Under the pieces are notes generated by a model. The model had not been told where the DNA came from, searched no databases, and saw nothing but the letters and a program-made list of their open reading frames with translations. A DNA stretch of 7,346 bases from Bacteroidota bacterium (lineage in GTDB: Bacteria > Bacteroidota > Bacteroidia > Chitinophagales > LD1), in the NCBI GenBank assembly GCA_028288545.1, contig JAQBNQ010000420.1, forward strand, positions 1 to 7,346, written 5' to 3'. The translations under genes were made by a program, and so were the position numbers. Positions 1-5,157 of the stretch are shown here, piece after piece. Positions within the stretch are counted from its first letter, which is position 1. Every line of letters starts with the position of its first letter.

Positions 1-1710
1 GGCTCTGCAACTCTTACTGCAAGCGGTGGCGGTACTTACGCATGGAGTAACAATGCCAGCTCTGCCCAAATTTCTGTTTCACCGGGTGCAAGCACAACTT
101 TTACAGTTACGGTTACAGGGTCAAATACCTGTACTGCTTCGGCATCAAGGTTGGTTACTGTTAACACACCTCCACCGGCTGCAATTTCTCCATCAACGGT
201 ATCGGTTTGCAGCGGCACTAATGCAATTTTAACCGCCAGCGGTGGCACCAGCTATACGTGGAGCAATGGACCCACCACAGCGGCCGACACAGTTTCGCCT
301 TCTTCAAACGCAACGTACACCGTAACCGTAACTGACGCTCATACTTGTACGGCTTCGGCATCGCGACTTGTAACGGTAGGAAATGTTTCTGCTCACATAA
401 CACCTAACGGGCCAACAACGTTCTGTAACAGCGGAAGTGTGGTTTTAACCGTGGATTCAACTTTTGCCTCTTACAGGTGGAGCACCGGCGATAGCACTCA
501 AAGTATTACAGTATCACAAGCCGGCAATTATACCGCTACGGTTACATCCGGCAGTTGCCAGGGAATATCAAATACAATTTCAGTTTCTATCAGCGCAAGC
601 AACCTTAGTCCAACAATCGTTGCTTCGCCCTCACTTAATATTTGCCCGGGTGGAAGTGTAACCTTAGACGCCGGACCGGGTTACTCCTCTTATTCATGGA
701 GCACCACTACATCAGGTCAAACGGTAAATGTTTCTGCAGGCGGAACTTATACTGTTACAGTTAGCCAGGGCTCATGCCAGGGTAGCGCATCAGCCGAAGT
801 TAACGTGGGTGCTTTTCCTGTAGCAGTAACAATAACTCCTGCTGGCCCTATAACGGTTTGCGAAGGAACCAACGTAACCTTTGATGCCGGCGCAGGTTTT
901 ACAACCTACCAGTGGAGCAATAACGGAAACACCGAAACAATTCAACCAACAACTTCTGGTACCTTTGTGGTAACTGTAACTAAAAATTTCTGTACAGGAA
1001 CCGACAGCGCTGTACTTACATTTAAACCGCTTCCGCAACCTGTGGCAAGTCCGGCAGGTCCATTGTCTTTATGTGCAGGCGATTCGGTTTCAATTGATGC
1101 AGGTGCTGGTTTTGATACTTATATTTGGAACAACGGTACAGGCACTCAAACTATTGAGCCTACGGCCAGCGGAGCATATGTTGCTACTGTTACTTTAAAC
1201 GGTTGCGCCAATGTAACGGATTCGGTGTTCGTTACCTTTAATTCACTTTCTGTACCTGTAATCACCCCATCGGGTAATGTGGCTATTTGCGCAGGAACGA
1301 GCGTTACGCTGAACGCAGGTGCAGGTTACTCGTCTTATGCATGGAGCAACGGTGCGCTTACACAAACCATAACTGTCGATTCAGCAGGAACATACAATGT
1401 AGGCGTTACACAAAATGGTTGTTTAGGTGCTTCAACAAATCCTGCAGTGGTTGTTGTTAACCCGGTTCCTTTTGCACAGGTTACGCTGGATAACAGCGAC
1501 CCTAATGCACCGGTATTAAATTCTCAAACGGCCGGAGTTATTTACCAATGGTATTTTACAGATGCTAACAGCGCCAACCATTTCCTGGCTCAAACGCAAA
1601 ACGATACAGTAAGCTGCGGTGTAAACAACAGCGGTACTTATTATGTAATTGCCAGCCAAAACGGTTGTGTGGATACATCTGCCGGCTTTAGCCTTATCTG
1701 CTCTGGTATC
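1..1710 (+). repeat. Tandem Ig/PKD-like coding repeats, about 216 bp period
   Basis: Repeat starts fall at 184, 397, 616, 832, 1045, 1261 and 1480, giving periods of 213, 219, 216, 213, 216 and 219 bases. A partial copy fills 1-183, and the copy from 1480 is strongly diverged. Each full copy begins with I-T-P-x-G or similar and carries two cysteines, 44 residues apart in five copies and 46 in the first full one. The copies share protein motifs more than DNA identity, so the array is old rather than recently amplified. The exception is the first two copies, which share the cysteine-proximal T-C-T-A-S-A-S-R-L-V-T-V segment exactly. Confidence 0.88.
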
Positions 1711-1980
1711 AACGAAATTTCATCACTTAGCAGTTTTGGTGTAAAACCAAATCCGGCTACTGATGTATTGAATATCACCTACGAATTAAGCCAGGCCGAA
1801 TTGGTGAGTCTTTCTATCATTGATTTAACAGGCCGCAAAGTAATTGGTGTGTTTAGCGACAACGAACAAAGCGGTAATCATTTACACAGTGTTAACCTTA
1901 ATGCACTAGCGCCCGGCGTTTACCTCGTAAACTTTATGACATCGGGTGGTAGCTTTAACACCAAATTTATTAAGCAATAG
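1..1980 (+). CDS. Large repeat surface protein with T9SS type A sorting domain (5' partial)
   Basis: The frame is open from base 1 with no stop, so the true start lies off the left edge; a TTG at 151 is internal. The visible 659 residues hold a partial repeat, six full Ig/PKD-like beta-sandwich repeats of 71-73 residues, one diverged repeat (about 494-570) and a T9SS sorting domain (about 579-659). A typical repeat has C-x-G-x-S-V near its start, a central Y-x-W-S-N, then G-T-Y-x-V-x-V and a second cysteine. The sorting domain shows KPNPATD, the D-L-T-G-R-K strand, A-P-G-V-Y-L and a basic KFIKQ end. From family knowledge, such proteins cross the outer membrane by T9SS and stay on the surface or are released; repeat arrays of this kind usually serve as adhesins or stalks. 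No enzyme domain is visible, though one could lie upstream. It ends at a strong terminator, so it does not appear to share a transcript with the next gene. The function is inferred. Confidence 0.9.
   Translation, partial: GSATLTASGGGTYAWSNNASSAQISVSPGASTTFTVTVTGSNTCTASASRLVTVNTPPPAAISPSTVSVCSGTNAILTASGGTSYTWSNGPTTAADTVSPSSNATYTVTVTDAHTCTASASRLVTVGNVSAHITPNGPTTFCNSGSVVLTVDSTFASYRWSTGDSTQSITVSQAGNYTATVTSGSCQGISNTISVSISASNLSPTIVASPSLNICPGGSVTLDAGPGYSSYSWSTTTSGQTVNVSAGGTYTVTVSQGSCQGSASAEVNVGAFPVAVTITPAGPITVCEGTNVTFDAGAGFTTYQWSNNGNTETIQPTTSGTFVVTVTKNFCTGTDSAVLTFKPLPQPVASPAGPLSLCAGDSVSIDAGAGFDTYIWNNGTGTQTIEPTASGAYVATVTLNGCANVTDSVFVTFNSLSVPVITPSGNVAICAGTSVTLNAGAGYSSYAWSNGALTQTITVDSAGTYNVGVTQNGCLGASTNPAVVVVNPVPFAQVTLDNSDPNAPVLNSQTAGVIYQWYFTDANSANHFLAQTQNDTVSCGVNNSGTYYVIASQNGCVDTSAGFSLICSGINEISSLSSFGVKPNPATDVLNITYELSQAELVSLSIIDLTGRKVIGVFSDNEQSGNHLHSVNLNALAPGVYLVNFMTSGGSFNTKFIKQ
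1735..1977 (+). other. T9SS type A C-terminal sorting domain (repeat protein)
   Basis: The last 81 residues start at FGVKPNPATD and end KFIKQ, with the internal D-L-T-G-R-K-V and L-A-P-G-V-Y-L strands that mark the type A family. In known systems this beta-sandwich is recognised by the T9SS translocon and removed by a sortase-like peptidase at the surface. Confidence 0.9.
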
Positions 1981-2004
1981 GGTTGCAGCATAACATATTG
2001 TTAC

Positions 2005-2044
2005 AAGATAAAAGCGGAACTAATATTAGTTCCGCTTTTATTTT
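2005..2044. terminator. Rho-independent terminator, perfect palindrome
   Basis: Bases 2008-2041 are a perfect 34-bp inverted repeat with a GC-richer core (AGCGGAAC / GTTCCGCT) flanked by A and T runs. It lies 24 bases after the repeat-protein stop, with a U-rich 3' side (TTTTATTTT). Because it is symmetric with A-rich and T-rich flanks it could also stop transcription on the minus strand. It ends 14 bases before the next start codon, so the next gene's promoter must overlap it, lie within it, or be reached by read-through. Confidence 0.88.
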
Positions 2045-2058
2045 ATAGCTTTATAGTA

Positions 2059-4200
2059 ATGAAGCGGATTTTAACATCTGTACTTTTATTTATTGGTTTA
2101 TTTTCTTCTGCCTTTGCGCAAACCAGCTGCAACTCGCAGCGATACCAGGATACTATCTTTCACAACGTTTCGGTAACCACAGGCATTTATTTTGCCACCG
2201 CTACTCCCTTCGGGATTTTAGCGCAACCGCAGGATCTGTATCTTGACATTTATGAGCCTACAGGAGATACACTTACCAAACGACCAATAATCGTGTTTCA
2301 GTTTGGCGGCGGATTCGTAATTGGCAGCCGCAACGAACCTGATATTCCTCAATTTGCAACCTACTTTGCACAACTCGGCTATGTAGTTGCCAGCATTGAT
2401 TACAGGATAGGCTTAAACCCGCTTGATACAGGAAGCACAGTCCGCGCTTTTTATCGTGGTGTGCAGGACGAACGCTCCGCTATCCGCTTCCTGGCTCAGA
2501 ATGCCGCACAATTTAAGCTGGATACCAACTACCTGATACTAACCGGCACCAGCGCAGGTTGTTTTTGCGCCTTTGCCAATGCTTTTATGACCGATACAGA
2601 CAGGCCCGGGCCAACCTTTGGCACTACACTTGAACCTGACGATATGGGCTGCATGGACTGTTCAGGCAACACGGCTTTTGGTCATCGTATCCCGCGCATA
2701 AAAGCAATTGTAAATCAGTGGGGAGCTATGCTCGATACTTCTTATATCGATCCCTGGGAGAAAGTCCCTGTAATTTCCTTTCACGGCGATCAGGATATTT
2801 TGGTACCCTATACTTATGGCTACCCTTTTTCGGTTCCTGTGTTTCCGCTGGTGTATGGCAGTTTACCCATTCACCAGCGTATGGATAACCTTGGTTTAAT
2901 GAATGTATTGCATCCACTGGTCGGCTATAGTCACGAACCCGAATTACTGGCTCCGCAATTAAATGATACCATTTACAATTACGGACGCAAATTTCTCTTC
3001 CCCATTATCCGGCCGCAAACTTCTGATATATCCGGCGATTCAGTTGTTTGTTCTAATGCCTGGGTCACGTATTCGGTACTTAATACCATTGGCAGCTGGT
3101 ATTGCTGGCAACTTACCGGCAACGGTACTATCATGCAAAACAACAATAATGCAATTACAGTAGCATGGAACGATACAGGGATGGTATCAGTAAGTGTTAC
3201 GGAACTCAACGAAATTGCTGCCGAAGGAATTACTAAAAGCTTTCAAACCTATGTGGTTCCTCATGCCCGTGCTGCTTATACCCAAACCATTAACCAGTTA
3301 CAGCTTTCGCTGCTTAATGCCTCAACCTATGCTACGGTATATTTATGGAACCTTGGAAATGGTGATACTTCCTCTGCTTTCAACGCCACCGAAAATTATA
3401 CAGTACCCGGTAACTATTCCGTTCAACTGATAGCTCAAAATCAATACTGCTCCGATACGTTCACGCGCATAATCGATATTACAGATTGCCCAACAGCCAC
3501 ATATACTTTACTGGTTGGTGGCAATGGACTTGATATTTCTTTTGCAAATGCCAGCGGCAATGCCACCAGCTACTTTTGGGACTTTGGAAATGGTGATACT
3601 TCAAATGTTTCCAATCCTGCACAGAATTATTCCACAGGTGGAACCTATACCATTACCCTTATTGCTATCAACCAATATTGCAGCGATACTTTTCAAAGAA
3701 CTATAACTATTGATTCCTGCCCGGTTGCAAATTTTACATACCAGTTAAACAACCAAAGCGCTTTCTTTTATGCAGATACTACCAACTCGCTTACTTACAG
3801 TTGGAGTTTTGGTGATGGAGATAGCATTGCTTTAAACGCTTTGAACGTAATTCACCAATACCCGCACAACGGGCCATTTGATGTTATCCTGCGGGTAAAA
3901 AACCAACTAGGCTGTGTTAGCTACGACACTGTTGCTATTAATATTGGCTTAACAGGTATTGCTGATTTGAACAACAACCACGTTTCTGTGCTTTGCGATC
4001 CCAACCACGAATGTTTGATTTGGATAAAGGAAGCGGGCAATTACCAGCTTGAGGTTTTTGATGCCGTAGGAAGACAAATCAGTAAGCAGCAAATTGAAAG
4101 CAACTACATACTCCCAATCTCTAATTTTTCTTCCGGCCTCTATTTTCTCCGGATATCTAATAGCGACTTCGTTTTTGTCCGCAAGTTTATAAAGGAATAG
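2059..4200 (+). CDS. Secreted alpha/beta hydrolase with PKD domains and T9SS sorting domain
   Basis: The 713-residue product starts at ATG with a Sec signal peptide (K-R, hydrophobic core, likely cut after S-A-F-A at residue 20). Residues about 30-315 form a carboxylesterase-like alpha/beta hydrolase: oxyanion glycines G83-G84-G85, nucleophile elbow G-T-S165-A-G, likely acid D246 in HGDQDILVP and likely catalytic H292 in GYSHEP. Cysteines C198 and C201 sit in a loop (MGCMDC). A PKD-like module follows (about 316-400), then three PKD domains (403-477, 478-553, 554-629), two with W-x-(L/F)-G-N-G-D-T, and a T9SS-type sorting domain (about 634-713). It is probably an extracellular or surface esterase; the substrate cannot be read from sequence and could be an acylated glycan, ester or peptide. 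The usual HGGG oxyanion motif reads FGGG here. No SD precedes the start, as is usual in this phylum. Confidence 0.9.
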   Translation: MKRILTSVLLFIGLFSSAFAQTSCNSQRYQDTIFHNVSVTTGIYFATATPFGILAQPQDLYLDIYEPTGDTLTKRPIIVFQFGGGFVIGSRNEPDIPQFATYFAQLGYVVASIDYRIGLNPLDTGSTVRAFYRGVQDERSAIRFLAQNAAQFKLDTNYLILTGTSAGCFCAFANAFMTDTDRPGPTFGTTLEPDDMGCMDCSGNTAFGHRIPRIKAIVNQWGAMLDTSYIDPWEKVPVISFHGDQDILVPYTYGYPFSVPVFPLVYGSLPIHQRMDNLGLMNVLHPLVGYSHEPELLAPQLNDTIYNYGRKFLFPIIRPQTSDISGDSVVCSNAWVTYSVLNTIGSWYCWQLTGNGTIMQNNNNAITVAWNDTGMVSVSVTELNEIAAEGITKSFQTYVVPHARAAYTQTINQLQLSLLNASTYATVYLWNLGNGDTSSAFNATENYTVPGNYSVQLIAQNQYCSDTFTRIIDITDCPTATYTLLVGGNGLDISFANASGNATSYFWDFGNGDTSNVSNPAQNYSTGGTYTITLIAINQYCSDTFQRTITIDSCPVANFTYQLNNQSAFFYADTTNSLTYSWSFGDGDSIALNALNVIHQYPHNGPFDVILRVKNQLGCVSYDTVAINIGLTGIADLNNNHVSVLCDPNHECLIWIKEAGNYQLEVFDAVGRQISKQQIESNYILPISNFSSGLYFLRISNSDFVFVRKFIKE
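3265..3945 (+). repeat. Three tandem PKD domains of the hydrolase
   Basis: Units of about 75 residues start at 3265, 3490 and 3718. The first two are close paralogues: both carry W-x-x-G-N-G-D-T-S, N-Q-Y-C-S-D-T-F and a closing D-x-C-P, and share DNA blocks such as TTGGAAATGGTGATACTTC. The third is diverged, with SWSFGDGDS. PKD domains in secreted enzymes usually act as spacers or bind polymers. Confidence 0.85.
3958..4197 (+). other. Divergent T9SS C-terminal sorting domain (hydrolase)
   Basis: The last 80 residues keep the family's later strands: Y-Q-L-E-V-F-D-A-V-G-R-Q-I, S-S-G-L-Y-F-L-R-I and the basic end RKFIKE. The opening P-N-P motif is absent; in its place is C-D-P-N-H-E-C with two cysteines (646 and 652). 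Position, length and C-terminal motifs support the call despite this. Confidence 0.75.
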
Positions 4201-4250
4201 ATATAATAGAATATCGGCTTGGCAAAATGATTTCAGCCATTCGGGCAGGC

Positions 4251-4305
4251 GTATTGATTTTCATTATCAGAAATGATCAATACTTATAATGATAATAATG
4301 AAAAT
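4251..4305 (+). other. Two overlapping, mutually exclusive hairpins in the gap before queE
   Basis: Hairpin A pairs GTATTGAT (4251-4258) with ATCAATAC (4276-4283) and continues inward as TTTC/GAAA with a 2-base bulge and a 7-base loop. Hairpin B pairs ATTTTCATTAT (4257-4267) with ATAATGAAAAT (4295-4305). They share bases 4257-4267, so only one can form at a time. They lie 51 bases after the hydrolase stop and over 100 bases before queE. Neither is GC-rich or has a clean T tract, so this is not a good terminator. A regulatory role is conjecture. Confidence 0.35.
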
Positions 4306-4316
4306 AAGCGTTCTAT

Positions 4317-4322
4317 AAAGGA
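4317..4322 (+). promoter_or_regulatory. Possible Shine-Dalgarno site for the queE leader ORF
   Basis: AAAGGA ends 7 bases before the ATG at 4330 and 3 bases before an ATG at 4326 that opens only a five-codon frame. The spacing suits the 4330 start. SD sites are otherwise scarce in this window, which makes it noticeable, but six purine-rich bases in AT-rich DNA can arise by chance. Confidence 0.3.
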
Positions 4323-4329
4323 TTTATGC

Positions 4330-4419
4330 ATGGTCTGTCTTGAAAAAAAACAAACCACCGATTTTGTGGATATTCGCCGCTGGTTTTTAATCCTTTTTTG
4401 TTTTCAATTTGCAAGGTGA
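4330..4419 (+). CDS. Possible 29-codon leader peptide upstream of queE
   Basis: The frame starts at ATG 4330 and stops at TGA 4417-4419. It encodes 29 residues: a polar first half (MVCLEKKQTTD) and a second half rich in F, L, I and W. Three things suggest it could be translated: the AAAGGA at good spacing, the overlap of its stop with the GTG start of queE in a GTGA junction (the form seen in translationally coupled pairs), and its placement in a gap otherwise without genes. I recognise no homologue and there is no run of one codon as in classic attenuator peptides. A chance ORF of this length is quite possible. Alternatively, it could be the displaced N-terminus of queE if the A8 tract at 4343-4350 is misread. 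Confidence 0.25.
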   Translation: MVCLEKKQTTDFVDIRRWFLILFCFQFAR

Positions 4420-5036
4420 GTACTTCTGACAAAAATATCGGCGCATTGCCCGTAATGGAACACTTTTACACCATTCAGGGTGAAGGTTTCTACCAGGGAA
4501 AAGCTGCCTATTTTGTTAGGCTTGGCGGTTGCGACGTTGGCTGTACCTGGTGCGATGTAAAAGAAAGTTGGCTGGCGGAAAAGCACCCATTGTGGCAAGT
4601 CGATGAGATTGTGAGTGAGGTTGGCAATTCGGGAGCGAAGATTTGCGTTATTACGGGCGGGGAACCCTTAATGTACAACCTGGCTGAATTGACTGTAAAA
4701 CTTCAGGCAAACAAAATAAGAACCCACGTTGAAACTTCGGGGGCATATCCCTTAAGCGGCAATTGGGACTGGATATGTGTTTCGCCTAAGCGCTTTAAAT
4801 TGCCTTTGGACGAATGTTTAAAAGCAGCCAACGAATTAAAGGCCATTGTTTTTCATAGAAATGATTTGCGCTTTGCGGAGGAGAATGCGGCGAAAACTAA
4901 TGAGACTTGCAAGTTGTTTTTGCAGCCCGAATGGAGTGTGGAAAAGGAAATGTTGCCGATAATAATTGATTACGTGAAACAGAACCAGCAGTGGGAAATT
5001 TCATTGCAGGTACACAAATACATGAACATCCCGTAG
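4416..5036 (+). CDS. queE: 7-carboxy-7-deazaguanine synthase QueE (radical SAM)
   Basis: QueE converts 6-carboxytetrahydropterin to 7-carboxy-7-deazaguanine using a 4Fe-4S cluster and S-adenosylmethionine, a cytoplasmic step toward preQ0 and tRNA queuosine. From the GTG start the product has 206 residues, normal for the family. It shows YTIQGEG near the start, the cluster motif C-D-V-G-C-T-W-C (residues 39-46), the SAM-binding TGGEP (80-84), VETSG (105-109), a VSPK strand (122-125), LFLQPEW (167-173) and the typical closing HKYMNIP. Start choice: the frame has no stop back to 4341. GTG 4416, TTG 4398 and ATG 4455 are the options. ATG 4455 would cut off residues just before P-V-M-E that relatives seem to keep, and GTG forms the GTGA overlap with the leader ORF. 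The neighbours are not queuosine genes, so it appears to stand alone; there is no sign of damage. Confidence 0.92.
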   Translation: MSTSDKNIGALPVMEHFYTIQGEGFYQGKAAYFVRLGGCDVGCTWCDVKESWLAEKHPLWQVDEIVSEVGNSGAKICVITGGEPLMYNLAELTVKLQANKIRTHVETSGAYPLSGNWDWICVSPKRFKLPLDECLKAANELKAIVFHRNDLRFAEENAAKTNETCKLFLQPEWSVEKEMLPIIIDYVKQNQQWEISLQVHKYMNIP

Positions 5037-5157
5037 GGTAAGCCTAAAAGGATGGGCAGAGACAATAGAAATAGTAAGAGATTCGAAATAGAAAAATGAT
5101 GGAATTTGTTTTCTCGGCTGTTTTCTCCGTGCGAAAAAATAGTTAAACGCTTAAGAT

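Noticed and set aside
790..1038. Minus-strand open frame inside the repeat gene
   Set aside because: It lies wholly within a strongly supported gene, has no recognisable domain, and its low-complexity composition mirrors the repeats opposite.
151..1980. A gene starting at TTG 151
   Set aside because: The frame continues upstream to base 1 with the same repeat pattern, so 151 is an internal leucine codon.
4285..4290. TATAAT as a promoter -10 before queE
   Set aside because: There is no -35 element at proper spacing, and Bacteroidota promoters use a different -7 consensus.
4352..4405. Possible terminator or attenuator: AAACCA (4352-4357) paired with TGGTTT (4381-4386), followed by T-rich sequence
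   Set aside because: A 6-bp AT-rich stem with a 23-base loop is too weak, and the T runs are interrupted. It could matter only if the leader ORF proves real.
5020..5087. Short open frame after queE with a protein-like sound (ends IEIVRDSK)
   Set aside because: It has no start codon, follows a stop in its own frame, and is only about 22 codons. QueE ends normally at HKYMNIP, so no frameshift needs explaining.
5107..5127. Direct repeat TGTTTTCTC (5107-5115 and 5119-5127) upstream of the OmpA-family gene
   Set aside because: A 9-bp T-rich repeat is expected by chance in AT-rich gaps, and no promoter or operator form is recognisable around it.
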